DNA from: Clostridia bacterium
GTDB lineage: Bacteria > Bacillota > Clostridia > Oscillospirales > Acutalibacteraceae
Assembly: GCA_017379935.1 (NCBI GenBank)
Contig: JAFNVC010000020.1
Span: 1 to 64,000, forward strand
Reading direction: 5' to 3'
DNA: 64,000 nucleotides
The notes under the pieces were generated by a model that had not been told where the DNA came from, did not search any database, and worked only from the letters and a program-made list of their open reading frames with translations. The position numbers were made by a program, and so were the translations under genes. This document shows, piece after piece, positions 1 to 7,862 of this stretch (its first letter is position 1; every line of letters starts with the position of its first letter).

Positions 1-1725
1 ACCCTGCTTACCGATAACCTCAGCAATCTTGTCAACAGGTACCTTTGTTGAAAGCATCTTCGGAGCATACTTTGAAAGCTCTGCTCTGGGCTCTGAAATT
101 GCGGGAAGCATAATCTCGTCAAGGATGTAGAGACGAGCCTTGTAAGTCTTATCAAGTGCCTCACGGATGATTTCCGGAGTAAGACCGTGAACCTTGAGGT
201 CCATCTGGATAGCTGTGATACCCTTATGTGTACCTGCTACCTTGAAGTCCATATCGCCGAAGAAGTCCTCGAGACCCTGGATGTCAACCATTGTCATAAA
301 GCGGTCGCCCTCTGTAACAAGACCGCAGGAGATACCTGCAACGGGAGCCTTGATAGGAACGCCTGCTGCCATAAGTGAAAGTGTTGAGCCGCAGATTGAG
401 CCCTGTGATGTTGAACCGTTTGAAGAAAGAACCTCTGATACTGTACGGATGCAGTACGGGAACTCCTCAACTGACGGAATAACGGGAAGAAGTGCTCTTT
501 CAGCAAGTGCGCCGTGACCGATCTCACGACGTCCCGGACCTCTGCTCGGACGAGTCTCGCCGACTGAGTATGACGGGAAGTTGTAGTGATGCATATATCT
601 CTTTGACTCTTCATTATCAATGCCGTCAAGAATCTGTGCATTGCTCATTGAGCCGAGAGTTGTGATTGTAAGACACTGTGTCTGACCGCGGGTGAACATA
701 CCTGAACCGTGAACACGGCTGAGGAGGTCAACCTCTGCGTTAAGCGGACGGATCTCATCGATACCGCGACCGTCAACACGCTTACCCTCGTCAAGAAGCC
801 AGCGGCGGACGATGAACTTCTGGAGCTTGTAGAGACAGTCGTCAATCTTTGCGATTTCTTCGGGATAAACCTCATCGAACTTAGCGTGAACTGCATCGTA
901 GATCGGGCGGAGAGCCTCGTCACGAACACGCTTGTCGTCTGTATCAAGAGCAACCTTAACGTCCTCGATAGCGAACTCCTTGATTGCCTCGAACATCTCG
1001 GGAGCGGGATCGTTTGACTCGAAGGAAATCTTCTCCTTACCGACCTCAGCTGTGATATCCTCGATAAACTTAACGATCTCCTGGTTAACCTTATGAGCAT
1101 ACATAATGCCGTCGAACATATCGTCGTTGGAAACCTCGTTTGCACCTGCTTCGATCATAGCAACGAGATCCTTTGTTGAAGCAACGGTAACAGCCATTTC
1201 TGAAACCTCGCGCTGTGCCTCTGTCGGGTTGATAACGTACTCGCCGTTAACAAGACCTACGGATACGCCTGAAATCGGGCCGTCCCACGGAATAGCTGAA
1301 ATTGAAATTGCTACGGAAACACCGATCATAGCTGTGATTTCGGGTGAGCAATCGGGGTCAACTGACATAACAGTTGCAACAACGCCGACATCGTTACGCA
1401 TATCCTTCGGGAAAAGCGGACGAATGGGACGGTCGATTACACGTGAAGCAAGAGTTGCCTTCTCGCTTGCCTTACCCTCACGGCGCTGGAAAGAGCCCGG
1501 GATACGGCCTACTGCGTAAAGCTTCTCTTCAAAATCAACTGAAAGCGGGAAGAAGTCAACACCCTCTCTGGGCTTGTCTGCCATTGTAGCAGTACAAAGA
1601 ACTTCTGTTTCGCCGTAGCGGATAAGGCAGGAGCCGCCTGCGAGCTGAGCCATCTTACCGACCTCAACTACGAGCGGACGACCTGCAAGTGTTGTTTCGA
1701 ATGTTCTGAAATCCTTAAAAAACAT
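1..1725 (-). CDS. pnp: Polyribonucleotide nucleotidyltransferase (PNPase), 3' end cut off by the window
   Basis: Phosphorolytic 3'-5' exoribonuclease of mRNA decay. The visible 575 codons begin MFFKDFRTFETTLAGR and contain the first RNase PH domain (GRPLVVEVGKMAQLAGGS, REGVDFFPLSVDFEEK, GSFQRREGKASEKATLASR, DRPIRPLFPK). They end inside the KH domain at KVPVDKIAEVIGKQG, so the rest of KH and the S1 domain lie outside the window (the family is usually about 700 residues). The start is the ATG at 1725-1723, preceded by AGAGAGG. It lies downstream of rpsO on the same strand, the usual bacterial order, and the spacer between them is highly structured. Confidence 0.97.
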   Translation of the reverse strand, partial: MFFKDFRTFETTLAGRPLVVEVGKMAQLAGGSCLIRYGETEVLCTATMADKPREGVDFFPLSVDFEEKLYAVGRIPGSFQRREGKASEKATLASRVIDRPIRPLFPKDMRNDVGVVATVMSVDPDCSPEITAMIGVSVAISISAIPWDGPISGVSVGLVNGEYVINPTEAQREVSEMAVTVASTKDLVAMIEAGANEVSNDDMFDGIMYAHKVNQEIVKFIEDITAEVGKEKISFESNDPAPEMFEAIKEFAIEDVKVALDTDDKRVRDEALRPIYDAVHAKFDEVYPEEIAKIDDCLYKLQKFIVRRWLLDEGKRVDGRGIDEIRPLNAEVDLLSRVHGSGMFTRGQTQCLTITTLGSMSNAQILDGIDNEESKRYMHHYNFPSYSVGETRPSRGPGRREIGHGALAERALLPVIPSVEEFPYCIRTVSEVLSSNGSTSQGSICGSTLSLMAAGVPIKAPVAGISCGLVTEGDRFMTMVDIQGLEDFFGDMDFKVAGTHKGITAIQMDLKVHGLTPEIIREALDKTYKARLYILDEIMLPAISEPRAELSKYAPKMLSTKVPVDKIAEVIGKQG

Positions 1726-1755
1726 CTTTTTTACCTCTCTGAAAATTTATTTCCA

Positions 1756-1838
1756 TATCAGGCAAGGATTTAGCAATAAACTCATAGCTTGACTGTCAAG
1801 CCATCAATTCACTGCTAAAACCAAATTTTTGCCTGATA
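1756..1838 (-). promoter_or_regulatory. Long stem-loop in the pnp leader
   Basis: Three nested inverted repeats: TATCAGGCAA (1756-1765) with TTGCCTGATA (1829-1838), TTTAGCA (1769-1775) with TGCTAAA (1813-1819), and GCTTGA (1787-1792) with TCAAGC (1796-1801). In RNA from the minus strand they form one long interrupted hairpin whose base lies about 20 nt before the pnp ribosome binding site. In E. coli the pnp leader is a long hairpin cut by RNase III and then used by PNPase for autoregulation; a like role here is inference from position and shape. Confidence 0.6.
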
Positions 1839-1876
1839 ATAGGATGCGTTTTTTTGCCTTCATAATTACACAATAA

Positions 1877-1907
1877 GGCAGACAGTAAAAGAATTTTGCT
1901 GTCTGCC
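1877..1907 (-). terminator. Hairpin just after rpsO (leaky terminator or processing site)
   Basis: Perfect 9-bp stem GGCAGACAG/CTGTCTGCC with a 13-nt loop, 13 nt after the rpsO stop. The following minus-strand sequence is TTATTGTG, a poor U-tract, so partial termination or 3'-end protection of rpsO mRNA is more likely than full termination. Confidence 0.5.
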
Positions 1908-1920
1908 CCAAATGCCGTAA

Positions 1921-2184
1921 TTATTTACGAATACCAAGTCTTGCGATGATTGAACGGTATCTCTCGATGTCAACCTTCTGCAAGTAAGCAAGAAGGTTAC
2001 GTCTGTGACCAACCATCTTAAGAAGACCACGTCTTGAGTGGTGATCCTTCTTGTGCTCCTTGAGATGCTCTGTAAGGTCGTTGATTCTCTTTGTAAGAAC
2101 AGCGATCTGTACCTCAGGTGAACCTGTATCACCCTCGTGAAGAGCATATTCAGCCATGATAGCCTGCTTCTCTGCCTGTGTCAT
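1921..2184 (-). CDS. rpsO: 30S ribosomal protein S15
   Basis: Primary 16S rRNA-binding protein of the platform. Its 87 residues match the family in length, with typical [33 protein letters not shown] and LAYL segments. I chose the ATG at 2184: the GTG three codons upstream overlaps the ribosome binding site GAGGTG, which sits 6 nt before this ATG. It has its own promoter about 110 nt upstream and is followed by pnp. Confidence 0.98.
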   Translation of the reverse strand: MTQAEKQAIMAEYALHEGDTGSPEVQIAVLTKRINDLTEHLKEHKKDHHSRRGLLKMVGHRRNLLAYLQKVDIERYRSIIARLGIRK

Positions 2185-2296
2185 TATTTTCACCTCATTA
2201 AAAATATTTTTTATGCTCCGGAATCCCAGGTTAAGGCAGGTGAATACCGCTTGGCGGTTAAACCCAAAATCCGAGAAACGGAAACATATCGAAAGT

Positions 2297-2325
2297 AGTT
2301 TACCACAAATATTTCGGTTTGTAAA
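2297..2325 (-). promoter_or_regulatory. Proximal rpsO promoter
   Basis: -35 TTTACA (2325-2320), 17-nt spacer, -10 TAAACT (2302-2297). It predicts a leader of about 105 nt before rpsO, containing a small hairpin ACCGC-CAA-GCGGT. S15 autoregulates through leader structures in several bacteria; whether it does so here cannot be seen. Confidence 0.65.
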
Positions 2326-2339
2326 GAGGTTTTGAAAAA

Positions 2340-2525
2340 AATTTGTTTCCGCCCAAAATCCGCAGGCATATAATGTATCAGGATGTTTAAAATAGAAAAT
2401 ACGCGGATATGAGTAAACGGTGGCATAAAATGCCTGCGGGGAGCCGTGACTCGCCTTTAGGCAAAGTATCTGCTCAGATATTCACCGACGGTGCAAAGGT
2501 GCCGTCGGTGATTCAGCTTTTATCT
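2340..2525. other. Hairpin-rich intergenic block, possible structured RNA
   Basis: The 479-nt gap between rpsO and the acetyltransferase has no convincing gene. It does contain TCACCGACGG/CCGTCGGTGA (10 bp), ATCTG/CAGAT, GCCTTTAGGC and GGCATAAAATGCC palindromes, and a distant pair CCGCAGGCAT (2360-2369) / ATGCCTGCGG (2430-2439). A strong minus-strand promoter starts transcription right before the first hairpin. Inverted repeats do not fix the strand. I do not recognise a known riboswitch or 6S RNA. Confidence 0.4.
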
Positions 2526-2527
2526 GT

Positions 2528-2555
2528 ATTATAATCTATCCTTAAGCAAAATCAA
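2528..2555 (-). promoter_or_regulatory. Distal minus-strand promoter
   Basis: -35 TTGATT (2555-2550), 16-nt spacer, consensus -10 TATAAT (2533-2528). Transcription would begin near 2521, immediately before the strong hairpin, and run towards rpsO. It either gives rpsO a second long leader or drives a small RNA. Confidence 0.6.
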
Positions 2556-2605
2556 TTATATTTTACCGACAAGCTTTGTAAAACCAGGATTATCTTCTTT
2601 TTTGA

Positions 2606-2634
2606 TTGACCGGAAAGAAAATTTTTATTATTAT
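2606..2634 (+). promoter_or_regulatory. Promoter of the acetyltransferase/beta-glucosidase pair
   Basis: -35 TTGACC (2606-2611), 17-nt spacer, -10 TATTAT (2629-2634), about 23 nt before the ATG. Confidence 0.6.
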
Positions 2635-2663
2635 ATAAGAGACAAAAGAAAAGGACTGATAAT

Positions 2664-3275
2664 ATGACAGAATATGAAAAGCTCCACTCGGGTAAGGTTT
2701 ACTATCCGAGCAGCGATGAAATTATGAGCGAGCAGCTCTTATGTCTCGAGAAGCTGTACGACTTCAATGCGACACGTCCGCTCGAGCAGGAAAAGCGGGC
2801 CGCTATGCTGAAAGAGATGTTTGCGGAAATCGGCGAGGACTGTTACATAGAGCCTCCGCTTCACGCTAACTGGGGCGGAAAGCACGTGCATTTCGGCAAC
2901 AATGTTTATGCCAATTTTAACCTCACGCTCGTTGACGATACCCACATCTATGTCGGCGACTGCACAATGATTGCGCCGAACGTTACGATTGCAACTGCGG
3001 GACATCCGATAAATCCCGAATTGCGTGAAAAGGCTTACCAGTTCAACAGAAGCATCCGTATCGGAAAAAACTGCTGGATAGGTGCAGGCGCTGTCATACT
3101 CCCCGGTGTCACAATCGGCGACAATACGGTTATCGGTGCGGGCAGTATTGTCACAAAGGACATTCCTGCAAACGTTATTGCGGTAGGAAATCCATGCAGG
3201 GTGCTTCGCGAAATAGGAGAACACGACAAAGAGTATTATTTCAAGGATTGCAAAATTGATTATAATAGTATATAA
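2664..3275 (+). CDS. Maltose/galactoside O-acetyltransferase family protein (left-handed beta-helix)
   Basis: An acetyl-CoA-dependent sugar O-acetyltransferase of the Maa/LacA/NodL type, 203 residues. The N-terminal cap MTEYEKLHSGKVYYPSSDE is typical of Maa. The hexapeptide-repeat helix follows from about residue 60, with HFGNNVYANFNLTLVDD, the catalytic His loop ATAGHP, and WIGAGAVILPGVTIGDNTVIGAGSIVTKDIP. The gene starts at an ATG preceded by AAGGAC. The GH3 gene follows after 36 nt without a terminator, so the two are probably co-transcribed and the substrate may be an intracellular glucoside or oligosaccharide; the true acceptor is unknown. Confidence 0.9.
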   Translation: MTEYEKLHSGKVYYPSSDEIMSEQLLCLEKLYDFNATRPLEQEKRAAMLKEMFAEIGEDCYIEPPLHANWGGKHVHFGNNVYANFNLTLVDDTHIYVGDCTMIAPNVTIATAGHPINPELREKAYQFNRSIRIGKNCWIGAGAVILPGVTIGDNTVIGAGSIVTKDIPANVIAVGNPCRVLREIGEHDKEYYFKDCKIDYNSI

Positions 3276-3311
3276 TATTAAATTGTAGAAATTTGAGAGG
3301 AGTATCAGCTT

Positions 3312-5771
3312 ATGAAACACCCCGAAATTGTTAAAAAAATGAGTCTCGAGCAGAAGGCTGCTTTTGTATCGGGCTACGACTACTGGCATCTTGAGGAGGC
3401 TCCCGAGCTCGGACTTCCGAAGATTATGATTACAGACGGCCCTCACGGCCTTCGTAAGCAGAACAAGGATAAGAAAACCTCAGACGGTATCGGTCTCGGC
3501 AATTCTGTTCCCTCAACCTGCTTCCCCCCTGCTTCAACATCATCCTGCTCATGGGATGAGGAGCTTCTCCGCGAAGAAGGTATCGCTCTCGCTGAAGAGT
3601 GTCTTAAGGAAGAGGTAAGCGTTGTTCTCGGCCCCGGCACAAATATCAAGCGTGCTCCGACCTGCGGACGTAACTTTGAATATTTCAGTGAAGACCCGTA
3701 CCTTGCAGGTAAATGCTCTGCAAGCTTTGTAAACGGCGTTCAGTCAATGGGTGTCGGCACATCGCTCAAGCATTTTGCATGTAACTCACAGGAAGCCTTC
3801 CGTATGGTTATCAACGAGGTTGTTGACGAGAGAGCAATGCGCGAGCTTTATCTCACAGCATTTGAAATCTGTGTCAAGGAAGCTCAGCCCTGGACAATTA
3901 TGAACTCCTATAACCGCATCAACGGCGTTTACTCCTCACAGAACGAGTGGCTTCAGGAGAAGGTTCTCCGCGGTGAATGGGGCTTTGAGGGTCTTATCGT
4001 TACAGACTGGGGCTCATCAGTTGACAGAATCCCCGGACTTTACAACGGCACAGACCTTGAAATGCCGTCATCAGCAAGAATCAATACAAACAAAATCATT
4101 GCTGCCGTAAACAGCGGTGAGCTTGATATCGCAGTGCTCGATAAGAGAGTTGACACGGTCGTTGACCTTATCGTCAAATCAAAGCCCGCACTCGCACAGA
4201 AACATACATACGATATTGAAGCACATAACGCTGTAGCACGTAAGGTTGCTGAGGGCTCAATGGTGCTTCTCAAGAATAACGACAAAATCCTTCCCCTCAA
4301 GGCAGGTCAGAAGGTTGCAGTCATCGGTGAGCTTGCCGCTTCTCCGCGTTTCCAGGGTGCAGGCTCCTCGGTTATCAATCCCAACAAGCTCGACAACGCT
4401 CTTGATGAGCTCAAGAAGCTCGGCGTTGATGTTGTTTACGCTCCCGGTTATATCAAGAATAAGGACGAAATCAAGGACGAGCTCGTAAATGAGGCTGTCA
4501 ACGCTGCTAAAAACGCTGACATCGCACTTGTATTCGTAGGTCTTACGGACGAATTCGAGGGTGAAGGCTACGACAGAGAAAACATCGAAATGCCGAAATG
4601 CCACAGCAATCTTGTTTCTGAGGTTGCAAAGGCTAACCCGAACACAGCTGCTGTTCTTGCTGGCGGTTCAGTTATCAATCTTCCGTGGATCAACGAAGTC
4701 AAGGCACTTCTGAGCACAGGTCTCGGCGGTCAGGCTGTCGGCAGCGCTACCGCAAACATCCTTACAGGTAAGGTTAATCCGTCAGGTAAGACAAGTGAGA
4801 CTTATCCCCTTTCATATATCGACAACCCGACCTACGGCAACTATCCCGCAGGCCCTGTTACAAGTGAGCACAGAGAGTCCGTTTACATCGGTTACCGCTA
4901 CTATGACAAGGCAGAAAAGGATGTTCTTTTCCCGTTCGGCTACGGTCTTTCATACACAAGCTTCGAGTACAGCGACCTTACGGTTTCCGCTGACAGCATC
5001 AAGGATACCGACACTCTCACCGTTTCCTTCAAGGTAAAGAACACGGGTGATGTTTACGGCGGCGAGGCTGCTCAGCTCTATGTTGCTGATAAGGAATCAA
5101 CAATCTTCCGTCCCGTCAAGGAGCTCAAGGGCTTCAAGAAGGTATTCCTCAACCCCGGTGAGGAGACAACGGTTACACTCGAGCTTTCAAAGAGAGCTTT
5201 TGCATTCTACAATGTCAAGCTCGGTGACTGGATGGTTGAGAGCGGCGAATTCGACATTCTCGTCGGCGCATCAAGCCGTGACATCAGACTTTCAAAGACA
5301 ATCACCGTTGAATCAACAGTCAACGCTGAAATCCCCGATTACAGAGCAGTTGCTCCCGCATACTACACAGCAAATGTAAAGGGAATGAACGGCGCACAGT
5401 TCGAGGCTGTTCTCGGCTTCAAGCTTCCCGAAAACAAGCGCGACACATCAAAGCCGATCGACATCTACTGCTGTCTTAACGATGCAAGACATACAAAGTG
5501 GGGCGGAAGAATGTGCAACGCTATCGAGGGTATTATGGCTAAGTTCGGCTCTGCTGAAAACGGCGACGGAAAGATGATTGCCGCTATGGCAACACAGATT
5601 CCCATCCGTAACTTTATGGCAATGAGTATGGGCGTCTGCTCACCCGAAATTGTTGATGGTCTTCTTATGATTCTCAACGACGGTCAGTCAAGCTTCAAGG
5701 GACTTTGTAAGATTCTTGTAAGAATCCCCGGAGCACTTACAAGACTCCCCGCACTTCTCAAGTCAATCTAA
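3312..5771 (+). CDS. Glycoside hydrolase family 3, probable beta-glucosidase
   Basis: Intracellular exo-acting beta-glucosidase-type enzyme, 819 residues, no signal peptide. The (beta/alpha)8 domain covers about residues 1-290 with DGPHGLR (42-48), the substrate-site SLKHFACN (151-158) and the nucleophile Asp232 in VTDWGS. An alpha/beta sandwich follows (AEGSMVLLKNNDKILPL onward), then a fibronectin III-like domain at about 575-650 (FPFGYGLSYTSFEYSDL). The last ~110 residues, after KDTSKPIDIYCCLND, are a hydrophobic-ended extension that I cannot assign. It probably hydrolyses beta-glucosides or cello-oligosaccharides taken up by transporters such as the GPH proteins here. Ribosome binding site GAGAGGAG. 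Confidence 0.95.
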   Translation: MKHPEIVKKMSLEQKAAFVSGYDYWHLEEAPELGLPKIMITDGPHGLRKQNKDKKTSDGIGLGNSVPSTCFPPASTSSCSWDEELLREEGIALAEECLKEEVSVVLGPGTNIKRAPTCGRNFEYFSEDPYLAGKCSASFVNGVQSMGVGTSLKHFACNSQEAFRMVINEVVDERAMRELYLTAFEICVKEAQPWTIMNSYNRINGVYSSQNEWLQEKVLRGEWGFEGLIVTDWGSSVDRIPGLYNGTDLEMPSSARINTNKIIAAVNSGELDIAVLDKRVDTVVDLIVKSKPALAQKHTYDIEAHNAVARKVAEGSMVLLKNNDKILPLKAGQKVAVIGELAASPRFQGAGSSVINPNKLDNALDELKKLGVDVVYAPGYIKNKDEIKDELVNEAVNAAKNADIALVFVGLTDEFEGEGYDRENIEMPKCHSNLVSEVAKANPNTAAVLAGGSVINLPWINEVKALLSTGLGGQAVGSATANILTGKVNPSGKTSETYPLSYIDNPTYGNYPAGPVTSEHRESVYIGYRYYDKAEKDVLFPFGYGLSYTSFEYSDLTVSADSIKDTDTLTVSFKVKNTGDVYGGEAAQLYVADKESTIFRPVKELKGFKKVFLNPGEETTVTLELSKRAFAFYNVKLGDWMVESGEFDILVGASSRDIRLSKTITVESTVNAEIPDYRAVAPAYYTANVKGMNGAQFEAVLGFKLPENKRDTSKPIDIYCCLNDARHTKWGGRMCNAIEGIMAKFGSAENGDGKMIAAMATQIPIRNFMAMSMGVCSPEIVDGLLMILNDGQSSFKGLCKILVRIPGALTRLPALLKSI

Positions 5772-5784
5772 ATATAAAAGCTAA

Positions 5785-5816
5785 AGCGTTGTGTCCTCGG
5801 ACACAACGCTTTTTTT
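5785..5816. terminator. Bidirectional terminator between the GH3 gene and gdhA
   Basis: 12-bp stem AGCGTTGTGTCC/GGACACAACGCT followed by seven T on the plus strand. It serves the GH3 gene. On the minus strand the run is weaker (TTTAGCTTTTAT) and may end gdhA. Confidence 0.9.
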
Positions 5817-5830
5817 AACCAATATTAAAC

Positions 5831-7174
5831 TTAGATAATGCCCTGAGCCATCATAGCATCTGCAACCTTCTGGAAGCCTGCGATATTTGCGCCTGCTACG
5901 AGGTTATAGCCGAGACCGTATGCCTCTGCTGCTGAAGCTGATGTGTCGTGGATTGACTTCATAATTGACTTGAGCTTCTCGTCAACATCCTCTGCTGACC
6001 AGCTGTAACGCATTGAGTTCTGTGACATTTCAAGAGCTGAAACTGCTACGCCGCCTGCGTTAACTGCCTTTGAGGGAGCAACTGCCTTGCAGTTTGCCAT
6101 AAGATACTCGAGAGCCTCGTTTGTTGAAGGCATATTTGAAACCTCGATGTAATACTTAACACCGTTTTCAACGAGCTTCTTTGCTTCTTCAATGCCAACC
6201 TCGTTCTGAGTTGCACAAGGCATAGCAACATCAACGGGAACGCCCCACGGCTTCTGACCTGCGAAGAACTCAACGCCGAACTTATCAGCATAATCCTGAA
6301 CCTTATCTCTGCCTGAAGAACGCATCTCAAGCATAAAGTTGATCTTTTCTTCAGTGTTGATTCCGTCGGGATCGTAAACATAACCGTCAGGACCTGAAAT
6401 TGTAACTACCTTACCGCCGAGCTCTGCAACCTTCTTTACAGTACCCCATGCAACGTTACCGAAGCCTGAAACTGCGAAGGTCTTGCCCTCGATTGACTCG
6501 CCGAAGTGAGCGAGAACCTCACGAGCGTAGTATGTTGCACCGAAGCCTGTTGCCTCAGGTCTGATGAGTGAGCCGCCGTATGAAAGGCCCTTACCTGTAA
6601 GAACGCCGTTTTCAAATGCACTCTTGAGACGTCTGTACTGACCGAAGAGGTAGCCGATCTCTCTGCCGCCTACGCCGATGTCACCTGCAGGAACGTCAAC
6701 GTCGGGTCCGATGTATTTAAAGAGCTCTGTCATAAATGACTGGCAGAAGCGAAGGATTTCTGCATCTGACTTGCCTCTCGGGTCGAAGTCTGAGCCGCCC
6801 TTTGCACCGCCGATAGGAAGACCTGTAAGGCTGTTCTTGAAGGTCTGCTCAAAGCCGAGGAACTTGATGATACCACTGTAAACTGAGGGATGGAAGCGAA
6901 GACCGCCCTTGTAGGGACCGATAGCTCCGTTGAACTGAATACGGTAACCTGTATTTACCTGTACGTTGCCGTTGTCATCTACCCATGAAACGCGGAAGAT
7001 AATCTGTCTTTCGGGCTCAACCATTCTTTCAAGAAGAGCTGCTGCTTCATATTCCGGGTGCTTTTCGATAACGGGAGTGAGGCTTGTGAGAACCTCTGTG
7101 ACAGTCTGAACGAATTCAGGCTCATTTGCGTGGTCTTTAGCGACACGCGCGATAACTTTTTCTACATAATTCAT
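5831..7174 (-). CDS. gdhA: NADP-type glutamate dehydrogenase
   Basis: Reductive amination of 2-oxoglutarate with ammonium to glutamate, a main ammonium entry point in ruminococci. The 447 residues match the hexameric bacterial enzyme. Visible features are PYKGGLRFHP (Lys89), the catalytic-lysine motif PIGGAKGGSDFDPRGKS (Lys125), AGDIGVGGREIGYLFGQYRR, and the Rossmann signature FAVSGFGNVAWG. The gene is monocistronic, with its own promoter about 115 nt upstream. Cofactor preference (NADPH) is inferred from similarity to the E. coli GdhA group. Confidence 0.96.
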   Translation of the reverse strand: MNYVEKVIARVAKDHANEPEFVQTVTEVLTSLTPVIEKHPEYEAAALLERMVEPERQIIFRVSWVDDNGNVQVNTGYRIQFNGAIGPYKGGLRFHPSVYSGIIKFLGFEQTFKNSLTGLPIGGAKGGSDFDPRGKSDAEILRFCQSFMTELFKYIGPDVDVPAGDIGVGGREIGYLFGQYRRLKSAFENGVLTGKGLSYGGSLIRPEATGFGATYYAREVLAHFGESIEGKTFAVSGFGNVAWGTVKKVAELGGKVVTISGPDGYVYDPDGINTEEKINFMLEMRSSGRDKVQDYADKFGVEFFAGQKPWGVPVDVAMPCATQNEVGIEEAKKLVENGVKYYIEVSNMPSTNEALEYLMANCKAVAPSKAVNAGGVAVSALEMSQNSMRYSWSAEDVDEKLKSIMKSIHDTSASAAEAYGLGYNLVAGANIAGFQKVADAMMAQGII

Positions 7175-7296
7175 TATAAGGTCATCTCCTTAAATTTGGC
7201 GCTATAAACGATGAACCGTGACACATTGAAGCTCTGCTTATTTTAAAATATATGCCGTGCTTTATCCTTTTAAAACGCTACAAAAAAATATGTCCT

Positions 7297-7325
7297 ATTA
7301 TACTACCTTGTTTTACAAAATGCAA
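7297..7325 (-). promoter_or_regulatory. gdhA promoter
   Basis: -35 TTGCAT (7325-7320), 17-nt spacer, -10 TATAAT (7302-7297). Leader of about 115 nt. Confidence 0.75.
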
Positions 7326-7336
7326 TGGTAAAATTG

Positions 7337-7377
7337 CAAAAAAACACAAAAAAACAGGGTGGCTTTTAGCCACCCTG
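7337..7377 (-). terminator. secG terminator
   Basis: Perfect 10-bp stem CAGGGTGGCT/AGCCACCCTG with a TTT loop. The minus strand continues with TTTTTTTGTGTTTTTTT. It lies 12 nt after secG. Confidence 0.92.
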
Positions 7378-7389
7378 CACAAAATTCAA

Positions 7390-7641
7390 TTAATACATAA
7401 ACATAAATGCAATTGACACGCCGAGTGCAATTACAAAGAAAACGATTGCAACGTATTTTGTAATTTTTGCAAGCTTCTGCTCGATTGTCTTGCCCTTTGC
7501 CTTACCGAAGAATGTATCAGCGCCGCCTGAAATTGCGCCTGAAAGACCTGCTGAACGGCTCTCCTGAAGAAGAACTGCAACGATAAGAACAATAGCAAGT
7601 AAAATAAGGATTATACCTAAAACGTACTGAATAGCAGACAT
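7390..7641 (-). CDS. secG: Preprotein translocase subunit SecG
   Basis: Small accessory subunit of the SecYEG channel in the membrane. The 83 residues carry two membrane segments: YVLGIILILLAIVLIVAVLL (about 5-24) and YVAIVFFVIALGVSIAFMF near the end. The conserved LLQESRSAGLSGAISGGADTFFG loop lies between them. The start ATG (7641) follows GGAGG; the longer reading frame upstream has no ribosome binding site. Single gene with its own promoter and terminator. Confidence 0.95.
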   Translation of the reverse strand: MSAIQYVLGIILILLAIVLIVAVLLQESRSAGLSGAISGGADTFFGKAKGKTIEQKLAKITKYVAIVFFVIALGVSIAFMFMY

Positions 7642-7673
7642 AATTAAACCTCCGTTAGTATTTTTACCAAGAC

Positions 7674-7702
7674 ATTCTATCATACATTATCTGAAAATGC
7701 AA
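7674..7702 (-). promoter_or_regulatory. secG promoter
   Basis: -35 TTGCAT (7702-7697), 17-nt spacer, -10 TAGAAT (7679-7674). Short leader of about 26 nt. Confidence 0.65.
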
Positions 7703-7823
7703 TAGAAAATTTAATACAAAACAAAAAATAAGGCATATTTTTCCGATAATTATAAACAGTTTTCGGGTTAATATAATTTTAGCGGAAGAAAACGATACGA
7801 TTTGCGTTTGCTCGTTTTTCCGC

Positions 7824-7856
7824 TGCCACCGATACCGGGATGCCGGTCCGGTGGCA
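7824..7856 (-). terminator. Nested hairpin after parC
   Basis: Outer stem TGCCACCG/CGGTGGCA and inner stem ACCGG/CCGGT lie 6 nt after the parC stop. No U-tract follows on the minus strand (GCGGAAAAACG), so it may stabilise the mRNA 3' end rather than terminate. Confidence 0.4.
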
Positions 7857-7862
7857 TTTGTT

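Noticed and set aside
2211..2426. A 71-codon minus-strand frame upstream of rpsO
   Set aside because: It spans the rpsO promoter and hairpins, without a ribosome binding site.
2340..2525. 6S RNA or a known riboswitch
   Set aside because: The ends do not pair to form a 6S closing stem and no conserved riboswitch core was recognised.
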